Positions 24,805 through 32,611 of a DNA stretch of 34,381 nt are shown here, one piece after another. The translations under genes and the position numbers were made by a program. The notes below the pieces were generated by a model, which saw only the letters and a program-made list of their open reading frames with translations, was not told where the DNA came from and did not search any database. Source of the DNA: JAGQNK01 sp964573155. Lineage in GTDB: Bacteria > Patescibacteriota > Saccharimonadia > Saccharimonadales > JAGQNK01. The stretch is from assembly GCA_964573155.1 (NCBI GenBank), contig CAZNIN010000006.1:1-34381 (forward strand). The letters are read 5' to 3'. Position 1 is the stretch's first letter. Each line of letters starts with the position of its first letter.

Positions 24805-25386
24805 ATGCAACGTTACGACGAAGACGAAATAGAGCATATTTATTTGGAAGACGAGGATGAAATACCGCGCCAGGACACAAAGCAGCACGGTCTGACGCCT
24901 GCCATCGAGAGCCAGGAGGCGTACAAAAAAATGTGGTATGTCGTGGTGGGAATAATATGGGTCGCTGCACTTCTGGCATTTGTCCGCGGAATTTCTCTTG
25001 ATCGATTTATGGCTGACTTTATGGCAGTCTTTTTTATAACTTTCGCGTCGTTTAAGTTTATTGACATAGAGAGATTTGCCCATGCGTATCGCAGCTTTGA
25101 TATTATTGCCAACCGCGTCAGGCCATGGGCATATGCGTTCCCTTTTGTGGAAGCTTTCTTGGGCTTTTGGTATCTGCTTTCCGAGGCACCGCAGAACTTG
25201 AATATACTTGCGCTTGCCGTGACGGGCAGCGCACTTATTGGCGCATTCCGTGAGTCGAAACGCAAATCGCGCTTTAAGTACGCAGCTATGCGGGCGTTTA
25301 TACGATTACCGCTTGCGCGGGTTAGCTTTATTGAAAATACGACGATGTTTCTATTGGCACTAGCGACGTTTACCCTGAAAGTGTAG
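24805..25386 (+). CDS. MauE/DoxX-like four-helix membrane protein
   Basis: A 193-residue protein with an acidic, cytoplasmic N-terminal 45 residues and four transmembrane helices. The region 'FASFKFIDIERFAHAYRSFDIIANRVRPWAYAFPFVEAFLGFWYLL' matches the MauE/DoxX pattern (F-K-x-x-D, F, Y/F-D, Y-x-x-P-F-x-E). Such proteins sit with thiol/redox or quinone-linked systems in other bacteria. No CxxC is present here, so the function is uncertain. Confidence 0.75.
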   Translation: MQRYDEDEIEHIYLEDEDEIPRQDTKQHGLTPAIESQEAYKKMWYVVVGIIWVAALLAFVRGISLDRFMADFMAVFFITFASFKFIDIERFAHAYRSFDIIANRVRPWAYAFPFVEAFLGFWYLLSEAPQNLNILALAVTGSALIGAFRESKRKSRFKYAAMRAFIRLPLARVSFIENTTMFLLALATFTLKV

Positions 25387-25406
25387 TTATTCTTACAATT
25401 ACTACA

Positions 25407-25433
25407 GGGGATGAATTATCCCTCTTATTTATT
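25407..25433 (+). terminator. probable intrinsic terminator
   Basis: GGGGAT (25407-25412), GAATT loop, ATCCCT (25418-25423), then CTTATTTATT. Short stem with a moderately T-rich tail after the MauE-like gene. Confidence 0.5.
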
Positions 25434-25539
25434 GTGAGATATTTCATAGCCTAAGGTATGCCTCGGGCTTATGATGAGCGTGGCTTAAAACTTTTATAGC
25501 TTGTTAAACAGCTTGAATTTTGACCAATTGGGAGGGTGC

Positions 25540-26109
25540 ATGCCAAAGAACGTAGTCCGGCAAAGTTTGAATAAACCACTTCATAAAGTCGGATTATGGC
25601 GGATGTCTTCATGGGCCATGCATCACAAACGGCTCACTGCAGCAGGCTTGGTTGTATTCATGGTTGCTGCAATCCCGATAGCTAGTCTTGCTCTGTCCGA
25701 TACCGGTGGCATTGCTCAACAGGCTCAACAAAAAACTTCACCGGATCAGACCAAAGACGCCCAGGAACCAGGAGGGCAAAAAGAATCATCGACAATAACT
25801 GAAGAGGGGGAGCAGCCGATGCAGAGTGATATAAAAATAGAGTCCAACAGCAGTTTACAAGGATCGGATTCCTCTGACGTTGATGTGCGTGTGAACGGGC
25901 AAAATATTCCTGTTCCACACAACGGCTCAGTGCATAAACAAATGCAGTCTGACGATGGCAACGCCACAATTGATATACAAGTAGATAACAACTCCAGTAC
26001 ACATAACTCTTCGTCTTCGTCGACGGTCATTGTTGAACAGCATTCTTACACCACGGGTGATGAAACAGAAGACACAGGAGGTAGCAGCCGACACCCAGAC
26101 CGTCGGTAG
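25540..26109 (+). CDS. exported Ser/Asn/Asp-rich protein
   Basis: About 189 residues. ATG 25540 is chosen because GGAGG lies 4 nt upstream (25531-25535); a TTG at 25501 is also in frame but has no such site. A long basic N-region (about 35 residues) is followed by a hydrophobic segment (TAAGLVVFMVAAIPIASLAL) ending in LS-DT, giving a signal peptide or anchor. The rest is polar and low-complexity, with beta-prone islands 'SDVDVRVNGQNIPVPHNGSV' and 'NATIDIQVDNNSS'. No Cys. It opens a run of three exported proteins. Confidence 0.75.
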   Translation: MPKNVVRQSLNKPLHKVGLWRMSSWAMHHKRLTAAGLVVFMVAAIPIASLALSDTGGIAQQAQQKTSPDQTKDAQEPGGQKESSTITEEGEQPMQSDIKIESNSSLQGSDSSDVDVRVNGQNIPVPHNGSVHKQMQSDDGNATIDIQVDNNSSTHNSSSSSTVIVEQHSYTTGDETEDTGGSSRHPDRR

Positions 26110-26213
26110 GTATGAGCATAGAGTTTGTCAGTCGACTTTGTGGCATGAGGTATATGCTTCCCACGGAGCCGGGTGATAAAGCCCGAAATAATAATTAATA
26201 AAAGGAGGGAAAC

Positions 26214-26792
26214 ATGAAAAAAGTAGTAAGAATCGCGGCTTTGTCAGTGATGGCTCTTAGTCTCACCGGCGGTGTAGCTGCTGCGCATTCGGGCTCTATC
26301 GGTACTACCGGTCCGGACTCGACAAACAAAATCGAGCACAAGAACCGGGACACCCGACGGGTTCAGAATGACAACAACGTACTAGCGGTAAATTACAACC
26401 CGCAAGAGGCACGTACCGGTCGTGCACGTGTTAGCCACAACACAACCGGTGGTGATGCCGAAAGCGGTGACGCCACAAACGACAGCTTGCTACGCGCACG
26501 CGTCAGCGTCAACAACAGTGGATCTGGCGGAACGTCGGGTAGCGGCGGTGGTGGTAGCAACTCAGCTACAATCAACAACACAGGTCCTGATTCCTATAAC
26601 AAAGTTGAGTTTGACAGCAGCAGCTATGTGAGTGTCAGGAACAACAATAATGTCGGTGTTCTAAACGTCAACGAGCAAAAAGCTAAGAGCGGTAGCGCTC
26701 GTGTGAGCGGTAACACAACCGGTGGTGACGCAACGAGCGGTGATGCTTCGAACATCAGCACCAACGAAACCACTATAGAAATTCGTAACTAA
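26214..26792 (+). CDS. exported protein with two GNA-type repeats
   Basis: A 192-residue protein with a clean Sec signal peptide (MKKVVRIAALSVMALSLTGG, cleavage near AAA-H). Two repeats of about 60 residues each read TGPDSxNK[IV]E, then N[ND]NNV, then a core SGxARVSxNTTGGDAxSGDAxN. A Gly/Ser linker separates them. Charge alternation and Asn ladders suggest a beta-solenoid or amyloid-like strand arrangement. AAAGGAGG 6-7 nt upstream is the best ribosome site in the window, suggesting high expression. The repeat core recurs in the next gene. Confidence 0.85.
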   Translation: MKKVVRIAALSVMALSLTGGVAAAHSGSIGTTGPDSTNKIEHKNRDTRRVQNDNNVLAVNYNPQEARTGRARVSHNTTGGDAESGDATNDSLLRARVSVNNSGSGGTSGSGGGGSNSATINNTGPDSYNKVEFDSSSYVSVRNNNNVGVLNVNEQKAKSGSARVSGNTTGGDATSGDASNISTNETTIEIRN

Positions 26793-26833
26793 TCTCGGTA
26801 TCTCAGGTATTAGTACTTCTATAGTAGGCACGA

Positions 26834-26874
26834 GGCAGGGAAAGTCTGGCTGTAATCAGTCAGACAACCCTGCC
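26834..26874 (+). promoter_or_regulatory. strong two-part RNA hairpin between the GNA-repeat genes
   Basis: Outer stem GGCAGGG (26834-26840) with CCCTGCC (26868-26874), and inner 9-bp stem GTCTGGCTG / CAGTCAGAC around a TAAT loop. No T-run follows, so it looks more like an mRNA stability or attenuation element than a classic terminator. Confidence 0.5.
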
Positions 26875-26911
26875 CCACAAACAGATTAGCATGACAGGAG
26901 ACAGTCGCCAT

Positions 26912-29286
26912 ATGAAGCATCAAATTTCGAGACATGACACAAGTGCACGCAAATCGCATAGCATTATCCAGATGAGTACATTGGGCCGCATCCAATATCA
27001 GGTACCTACTCATCGATTTGCGCCGCAGACTACAACTGCCGCTTCTGTTATTTCTCGAACACAGTTGGCAGTGTCGCGTAGTTTTACAGGCATCATGATA
27101 GTACTCATGACGCTTTTCTTCCCGGCTGGTGCTTATGCTCAAGATGCTTCTGTATCGGAAACAGCGACAGCACCAATTTCCACGGAAGCACAGCCACCAT
27201 CACCAACCCCTAGTACGCAGGATCAACAACAACCCGCTCCTCAGCCTACGTCGGAGCCACAATCATCTGCCGCCGCTCCGACGCAGCCTGCGATACCCAA
27301 AGCCGGCCCCAAAAAGCCTGCTCCAGAACCAGTCAAGCCAAAGACCGGACCGCAAAAGCCAAACGGCGCCGACGCCAATAAATATACCTATAACGAAAAA
27401 ACCGGTTTATGGGAAAATGGCACCTATGCATGGGATCCGATTACCGGCCAGGCAAAGCCGATGAATGCGCAAGATTTTAGTTATAATCCAGAAACTAAAG
27501 CATGGGATACAAAAGACTGGCGCTATGATGCTAAAGAAAGTAAATATGTGCCAAATACGATCAGTATGAATGCACAGCATGACGGTAGTGAAATCAAACT
27601 TAGTGATGATGCTGAAGACTTCTTTGCTCTATATACGGACGCAAGTATAACTAATCTGGTAGACTCAACCGCCCAAAGCGGTGATGCATGGGTGACGGGT
27701 AATACTTCGGCCGGAAGCGCATTAACAGGCGATGCCCTAACGGTCGCCCATTTATTTAACCTTATTAACTCAACTGCTGGTTTCCAGGGTGGCAGCGAAA
27801 TAGCGACGTTCAGCTCTGATATTTACGGTGATGTATTCGGCGATTTGTATATTGATCCGGCAGCGCTTGCGGCTCTGCAGCCGGCATCCGGCGCTGGCAG
27901 CTCAAGTGTCAATGTGAATGCGGACATTAACCAGACGATTGCAAATGATGTTACCTTGAATGCCCAAAGTGGTAACGCCAATGTCACACACAACACATCC
28001 GCCGGCAATGCCACAAGCGGCTCGGCTAACGCTGTTGCAAATATCGTCAACATGATGAATTCTGCTGTAAGCAGCGGAAGCTCATTCCTGGGACTGCTCA
28101 ATATTTACGGCAGCTTGAATGGTGATATTCTGTTGCCACCAGGACTTCTCGATATGTTGATTGCCAACAATGCTACAGGCCAGCAGTCGAAGGGAGCTCA
28201 GAGCACCAGTCTAGATGTTGATCTGAATGATACGCAGTCTATCGTCAACAATATCAACACCGCTGCAACGTCCGGTAACGCGAATGTTTCGAACAACACC
28301 TCGGCTGGAAATGCCAACACGGGCAATGCCCAAACTAATGTCACCATATTAAACCTGACCGGTAGAAATGTCGTGGCGGCCAACTCCTTGCTCGTTTTCG
28401 TTAATGTGCTTGGTGAATGGGTTGGTGTGATTGTCGATGCCCCGGCCGGCAGTACTTCTGCGGCTTTGGGGACCGGGGTGACCGAAAATACTGTTAACGA
28501 TGCTGAATATGACGTAGATACCAATAATAAGATTGTGAACAACGTCAATGTCACTGCACAAAGTGGTGACGCAAACGTGACCGGNNNNNNNNNNNNNNNN
28601 NNNNNNNNNNNNNNNNNNNNNNNNNNNNNNNNNNNNNNNNNNNNNNNNNNNNNNNNNNNNNNNNNNNNNNNNNNNNNNNNNNNNAGATTGTGAACAACGT
28701 CAATGTCACTGCACAAAGTGGTGACGCAAACGTGACCGGTAATACCAAGGCTGGAAACGCCACAACTGGGGATGCGACAGCGAGCGCAAACGTCGCAAAT
28801 ATCGTCAATAGCAGCTTCAGTCTATCTGGCTGGTTCGGTGTATTGTTCATAAATGTCTTCGGCAGCTGGAACGGTAGCTTTGGAGTGGATACGGCTGCAG
28901 GTAACAAGCCAAAATCGCCAAGCACAAAGCCGGGTAGCAGCAACGTTGCGGGCAGTAATGCAGCGCCAAAAGTCTTCCGCTTCGTTCCAAGCGATGGTGG
29001 TAGTGGTGGTACGGCGCTCGCCTCTGTTGACATGAGCAATCCGTCCAATGCTCAAGTAGTAGCGCAAGCAGTCAAAAGTGTACAGGACAAGCTAGCCAAA
29101 GACAGGACAGGAAGCGTCAAGGAAGATTATCGTACTGTAGCAGCTGGATCTGGATCCAATGGAAGCCCATCATCGCAAAACGCTGATTATGGTCTGCCAA
29201 TCATTGGTTTCGCTCTTGGTGGCATGCTGCTTGGCGGAGAACAGCTCATCAGCCGCCGCCAACGTCGCCGTCTAATTGTTAGCTAG
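26912..29286 (+). CDS. large exported GNA-repeat protein, interrupted by an assembly gap
   Basis: ATG 26912 is preferred over 26891 because AGGAG (26896-26900) lies upstream of it. A long N-region precedes a hydrophobic segment ending in AYA-Q (about residue 77), i.e. an extended signal peptide. A Pro/Gln/Ala-rich linker is followed by two aromatic YNxxT..W repeats (27376-27560). At least four modules of 75-80 residues follow, each with core SG[ND]AxV[TS]xNT[SK]AG[NS]AxxG[DSN]A, then a hydrophobic 'NxxGxxxGxxxxxP' part. The C-terminus has a transmembrane segment (GLPIIGFALGGMLLGGEQ) and a basic RRQRRRR-like tail, predicting anchoring with the repeats outside. The 100 Ns at 28585-28684 shift the apparent frame. 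Merging the identical 55-bp flanks restores one frame, so this is one gene, perhaps with missing modules. Confidence 0.8.
28585..28684. other. assembly gap (100 N placeholder)
   Basis: Exactly 100 Ns. The 55 bp before (28530-28584) and after (28685-28739) are identical, so the true length is unknown. Confidence 0.97.
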
Positions 29287-30716
29287 TGGGTGTCTGCTTG
29301 CTTCATGCAGTTTTGGCTCGAGCCCTCGGTGAATAATTGACAACCTATCAGAGTATGCTGTTCTACTTTATTAGAAGTTGTATTGTATACAGCAATATAT
29401 TCCCGGCTGGGGTTATTATCGGTATCCATAATGCGTACTATAATCCTGTCTTTGGCTACAAATCCTTGTGGTATCACTTGGCTAATACTGTCACTCAAGG
29501 ATGAAGGATATGGCGCAAATACTGATTGTGTGCCAGTAGCTACGTCTAGCACCTGGTATTCGGAAGCTTCGTGTAAGGTGGGAAAAAAGAAAACTTTATC
29601 ACCCGCAAAGTCTGGGAGTTCAAAAAAATTAAAACTATCGCGTAGTGGCTCCGGAGCATCTTGCGACGCCAAGTTAACCTGGAAAAGAGTTGTTGCGCCA
29701 GTATCCACTGCTTCTTCCATGAATAGCCTATCGCCTCTAGTGTATATGCTATAAATACCGCCTGAACCCGTCGGTAATTCACGTGTCGTGCCTGTAGCGA
29801 GATCAAGTGAGAACAAGTTGGTGTCTATCACAGGCTTATGTACCTCGTCTGCCCGAAGCTCGTATTTTGTAGCCGGTTTGTCGGCAAAGATTACGGTGTC
29901 GTTATCTAGCCAGGCTGGCGTAGCATAGCTCATCTCGGTGGTGTAGTCGGTATCACCGTAGGCCTCTGTGAAGCCTTCACCTACAGTACGTACATTTACC
30001 GCAAAGTCCTTGGTGGTGTATGTACGGATATCCCACACAGATAGTTTGTTTGTCTGGGTCCATAGTAGAAGAAAGCCGTCCGGAGAAACATTGCAGCAAA
30101 AATCACCGGCTACATCTTCGCGAGCCCCAGAAAATACAGTATTAGACTCTCCGGTCTGCAAATCCAGTACCTTAGCTGTAAATTTCTTGTCCGTGCCACT
30201 CCCCTCCTGGTCAGCATAAGCCAAAAAGTGATCGCTCATTATTCGGGGGTCACCTCCCTGCGAAAGTAAACGGTAGGTTTTGTTGGCCGCTAAGTCATAT
30301 AGGTAGATACCAGGGTCACCTTCGAATCCGAGGGATGAGCCGGTGAATATTATTGTATTAACGTCTGTGTCAACCTTTTCTATTGTGGGCAGCTTAGATT
30401 CTACCTCTTCAAACTTTTCAGGATTGTACGTGACATATCCCGCCACATTGTCATCCATATAGAATTGCGGCTTAGCCTGGTTGAGGGTGGTTGTTGTCGG
30501 AGCGGTTTCATCTGCCGATTTCGTTCCTGTTATGTAATATAAAGCTGTAGCTATGGACAAGAGTAGTATGAGGGCAATACTAAAGACTAATACCTTTCGG
30601 CTGCTTGAAGACGGTCGTTTTTGGGTATGAGAGCTGAGAATGTCTACACTTTGGCTTTGTGATGTGACCTGTTCCCGTGCATTGATTGGATCATCTGTTG
30701 TATTTTCGTCCTTCAT
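29283..30716 (-). CDS. membrane-anchored beta-propeller-like protein
   Basis: A 477-residue protein. ATG 30716 is chosen because the extended -10 TGCTACAAT ends 6 nt before it; a TTG two codons upstream also exists. A Ser/Gln-rich cytoplasmic N-terminus is followed by a transmembrane helix (about 42-62) and an exterior domain with repeated blades: 'DPGIYLYDLAANKTYRLL', 'KVLDLQTGESNTVF', 'SVWDIRTYTTKDF', 'LFSLDLATGTTREL', 'QVLDVATGTQSV'. This is the TolB/WD40-type propeller pattern. CC in DFCCNV and two Cys near the end are notable. The ligand is unknown. Its stop shares CTAG (29283-29286) with the converging repeat gene. Confidence 0.85.
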   Translation of the reverse strand: MKDENTTDDPINAREQVTSQSQSVDILSSHTQKRPSSSSRKVLVFSIALILLLSIATALYYITGTKSADETAPTTTTLNQAKPQFYMDDNVAGYVTYNPEKFEEVESKLPTIEKVDTDVNTIIFTGSSLGFEGDPGIYLYDLAANKTYRLLSQGGDPRIMSDHFLAYADQEGSGTDKKFTAKVLDLQTGESNTVFSGAREDVAGDFCCNVSPDGFLLLWTQTNKLSVWDIRTYTTKDFAVNVRTVGEGFTEAYGDTDYTTEMSYATPAWLDNDTVIFADKPATKYELRADEVHKPVIDTNLFSLDLATGTTRELPTGSGGIYSIYTRGDRLFMEEAVDTGATTLFQVNLASQDAPEPLRDSFNFFELPDFAGDKVFFFPTLHEASEYQVLDVATGTQSVFAPYPSSLSDSISQVIPQGFVAKDRIIVRIMDTDNNPSREYIAVYNTTSNKVEQHTLIGCQLFTEGSSQNCMKQADTH

Positions 30717-30722
30717 AGGCAA

Positions 30723-30731
30723 ATTGTAGCA
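30723..30731 (-). promoter_or_regulatory. extended -10 (TGCTACAAT), leaderless to ATG 30716
   Basis: Minus-strand TGnTAnnnT match with 6 nt to the start codon. It decides the start of the propeller gene. Confidence 0.65.
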
Positions 30732-30771
30732 GACAATTGTCAGAAACTTATCATAGCTTTCTTATGTAATG

Positions 30772-30795
30772 AAAAAAGCCGCCCTTACGGACGAC
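30772..30795 (-). terminator. intrinsic terminator after tRNA-Met
   Basis: On the minus strand GTCGTCC, GTAA loop, GGGCGGC (with two G-U pairs), followed by a T-run. It lies 22 nt downstream of the tRNA 3' end. Confidence 0.85.
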
Positions 30796-30816
30796 TAATT
30801 CAATTTTTTCCGTCTT

Positions 30817-30892
30817 TGGTGGGGGTGACAGGACTTGAACCTGTGACCAATCGGTTATGAGCCGACTGCTCTAACCACTGAGCTACACCCCC
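30817..30892 (-). tRNA. tRNA-Met (anticodon CAU), CCA encoded
   Basis: A 76-nt cloverleaf. Acceptor GGGGGTG / CACCCCC, D-arm TAGCTCAGTGGTTAGAGCA, anticodon arm TCGGC-TCATAAC-CGA with CAT at 30857-30859, T-arm ACAGG-TTCAAGT-CCTGT, discriminator A and encoded CCA (30817-30819). G1-C72 pairing excludes initiator tRNA. Elongator Met is most likely; the lysidine-modified tRNA-Ile(CAU) has the same anticodon and cannot be ruled out by sequence alone. Confidence 0.93.
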
Positions 30893-31037
30893 TCGTCGGA
30901 ATATGATGGTGCGGTTTTCGTATCACTAAAAACCCATCAAGATCCTTCATCTTCAAATTCGCGGAGGGATCCGCGAGCTTGCACAACTGCACATGCAGTA
31001 ACAGGGATGAGTATATCATTAATTTGCGTGAAAGTTG

Positions 31038-31043
31038 TATACT
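31038..31043 (+). promoter_or_regulatory. -10 TATACT before the FtsB/DivIC-like gene
   Basis: TATACT ends 11 nt before ATG 31055, giving a leader of only a few nucleotides without a ribosome site. Confidence 0.5.
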
Positions 31044-31054
31044 AAGCTTCAGTA

Positions 31055-31522
31055 ATGTTGGAAAAAATCAAAAAACTCGAAAAACATCCTTACACACAAG
31101 AGTTCAAAGACGTTCGTGTATTGGGGTTGATAGCCTTTTGTGTCATCGTGTTGTTGGTGAGTTGGAGCGGAGTGCGGGTTATTGAAACGAACTACAAGCT
31201 CCAACAACAGATTGCTCGTATGGAAGAGGAAACCAAGCTTTTGGAGCTGGAAAACGCCAACAAAAAGTTAGAAAACGAATATTATCACACCGACCAATAT
31301 CTGGAGCTGCAGGCGCGCAAACAATTCGGCAAAGCTGCACCTGGAGAAACGGTGCTGACTGTTCCAGAAAGCGTCGCCTTGGCAAATACCGTAGATTTGG
31401 GTCAGGAAAAAAACAACTCAGAAAGAACTAAAAAAACTGACAAACCATTTTATCAAAAGAACTTTGAGGCTTGGATGAGCTTTTTCTTCCGGAAAAATAG
31501 TTCGAATGCACATCAGGGGTAG
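31055..31522 (+). CDS. septum formation initiator family protein (FtsB/DivIC-like)
   Basis: A 155-residue bitopic protein: short cytoplasmic N-terminus, TM at about 21-41 (VLGLIAFCVIVLLVSWSGVRV), then a coiled coil (about 46-78: LQQQIARMEEETKLLELENANKKLENEYY), then 'YLELQARKQFGKAAPGETVLTVPE'. This last motif ('E..AR..lg...pgE.v..v') is diagnostic of FtsB/DivIC, which link FtsL and FtsQ/DivIB in the divisome. The Lys/Asn-rich tail of about 40 residues is longer than in E. coli FtsB (103 aa). Confidence 0.9.
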   Translation: MLEKIKKLEKHPYTQEFKDVRVLGLIAFCVIVLLVSWSGVRVIETNYKLQQQIARMEEETKLLELENANKKLENEYYHTDQYLELQARKQFGKAAPGETVLTVPESVALANTVDLGQEKNNSERTKKTDKPFYQKNFEAWMSFFFRKNSSNAHQG

Positions 31523-31613
31523 TATACTCGTCACATCAGTGAATTATTCGGCAGATAATACATTGATCCGTTGATACGATATGGATGCCATAAAGTAATC
31601 AAGGAGGTAGTGT

Positions 31614-31751
31614 ATGGCACGTGGAAATTTTGGAAACCCTCAGCAACATTCAGAAGCAGGTAAGAAAGGCGCCCAGGCTCAGCCAACTGAGGCCAAGGCA
31701 AAGGGTGGCCGCAATAGTCGTGGTGGCGGGAACAAAAGCAGCAACTCATAG
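31614..31751 (+). CDS. 45-residue KGG-like small protein
   Basis: A short gene: MARGNFGNPQQHSEAGKKGA, then a Gly/Lys/Asn-rich tail ending GGGNKSSNS. A perfect AAGGAGGT site lies 5 nt upstream of the ATG. The 'NF.n....seAGKKG.qa' pattern matches the KGG repeat of YciG-type stress proteins, here as a single copy. It is followed by a strong terminator shared with the convergent tspO gene. Basic and probably disordered; the role (perhaps stress or nucleic-acid association) is not established. Confidence 0.75.
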   Translation: MARGNFGNPQQHSEAGKKGAQAQPTEAKAKGGRNSRGGGNKSSNS

Positions 31752-31775
31752 AAGCTGAGAGCATACGGATATAGC

Positions 31776-31802
31776 AAAAGAGGCTGATCATCAGCCTCTT
31801 TT
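31776..31802. terminator. bidirectional intrinsic terminator
   Basis: AAAAGAGGCTGAT... with ...ATCAGCCTCTTTT: about 11-12 bp stem with A-run and T-run on the two flanks. It serves the KGG-like gene (plus) and tspO (minus). Confidence 0.9.
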
Positions 31803-31813
31803 GATGCGTAAAT

Positions 31814-32206
31814 CTAGTTCATGATAAGTATAGAAAACTGCAGTACCATGGCTATACACACCCAGGCCAGATACGGTACAAAGGCAAGGGACGAGAGTTT
31901 CGAATGTTGCCATATAGCTACCATTGCCCAAAGGATCGTAATCAATACCAGCAAGATATCGATAGCAGCCAATAGATTATTCCTGATGCCAAATTGTATG
32001 GGCGTAAAGATAATATTAAAAAATGCGTTGAGCCAGAATGGCAGAGCAGTTTTCCAAGTGATGGATCCTCGCTTCATCAGGACTAGAACATAGATATTGA
32101 CAACTACTATGATCACATACAAGACAGTCCATACTTGGCCGAATACTGACTCGTCTGGAGCCCAAGCTGGCTTTTCTAATTGGTTATACCACCCTGCTTC
32201 ATTCAT
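31814..32206 (-). CDS. tspO: TspO/MBR family tryptophan-rich protein
   Basis: A 130-residue protein with the TspO hallmark 'WYNQLEKPAWAPDESVFGQVWTVLYVII' (WY..L.KP...P...F...W..LY) and a final helix 'FVPYLAWVCIAMVLQFSILIMN' (P.l.W...A..L...I). Family members are normally about 150-160 residues with five helices; here the first helix is missing, leaving four. The usual W..lN..WS motif reads LPFWLNAFFNIIFTP. Typical ligands are porphyrins and cholesterol-like molecules. The -10 TACACT ends 6 nt before ATG 32206, supporting this short start. Confidence 0.88.
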   Translation of the reverse strand: MNEAGWYNQLEKPAWAPDESVFGQVWTVLYVIIVVVNIYVLVLMKRGSITWKTALPFWLNAFFNIIFTPIQFGIRNNLLAAIDILLVLITILWAMVAIWQHSKLSSLAFVPYLAWVCIAMVLQFSILIMN

Positions 32207-32212
32207 ACTTTA

Positions 32213-32218
32213 AGTGTA
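32213..32218 (-). promoter_or_regulatory. -10 TACACT, leaderless to ATG 32206
   Basis: Minus-strand TACACT with exactly 6 nt to the tspO start codon. Confidence 0.55.
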
Positions 32219-32302
32219 GCCGAGCGGCATATCCTTGGGATGTAAGTTATGTAACAGTTGATCTAAAGTAAGTCTTTTTACAACAGGACATTAAGTAGAA
32301 TC

Positions 32303-32551
32303 ATGGTTATCGACGAGGTGCATACTCCTGATTCTTCGCGTTTTGTCATTGCTGATGGCTTTGATGATGCTGTTACCGAAGGACGGAAGCACGAAAGTTT
32401 ATCAAAGGAATTCTTGCGGGACATTATGTTGACTCGGGCAAATGGTGACGTAGACCGGGCAAAGGAGCTTATGGCTGAACCATTGGATGAAGAGACTGTT
32501 GAAGAGGCTCTCGCACGGTATCAACAGCTCCGCGATATATTAAAAGATTAG
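32303..32551 (+). CDS. small acidic helical protein, unrecognised
   Basis: An 82-residue soluble protein, strongly acidic. The N-terminal 25 residues look beta-rich (MVIDEVHTPDSSRFVIADGF). The remainder is helical with repeated Leu (LSKEFLRDIMLTRANGDVDRAKELM, EEALARYQQLRDILKD). No family recognised. No clear ribosome site or well-placed -10 precedes the ATG, so the exact start is less certain than elsewhere. It begins a group of small soluble proteins at the right end of the window. Confidence 0.6.
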   Translation: MVIDEVHTPDSSRFVIADGFDDAVTEGRKHESLSKEFLRDIMLTRANGDVDRAKELMAEPLDEETVEEALARYQQLRDILKD

Positions 32552-32574
32552 AATCTTACGATGAACTATGTGTC

Positions 32575-32603
32575 TTGATATATATGCATAAATAGTATAT
32601 AAT
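32575..32603 (+). promoter_or_regulatory. strong promoter for the 32612 gene
   Basis: -35 TTGATA (32575-32580), 17-bp spacer, -10 TATAAT (32598-32603), ending 8 nt before ATG 32612. It overlaps and thus rejects the in-frame TTG at 32603. Confidence 0.75.
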
Positions 32604-32611
32604 TGTTATTT

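Noticed and set aside
26776..26825. TATAGT at 26820-26825 as a separate promoter for the large repeat gene
   Set aside because: No -35, no extended -10, and it lies far from the start with the hairpin in between; not strong enough to list.
28198..28716. Minus-strand open frame running through the N block
   Set aside because: It exists only because Ns carry no stops; it is the complement of the repeat gene.
30817..30892. Calling the tRNA initiator fMet
   Set aside because: G1-C72 pairs normally and the anticodon stem lacks the three G-C pairs expected in initiator tRNA.
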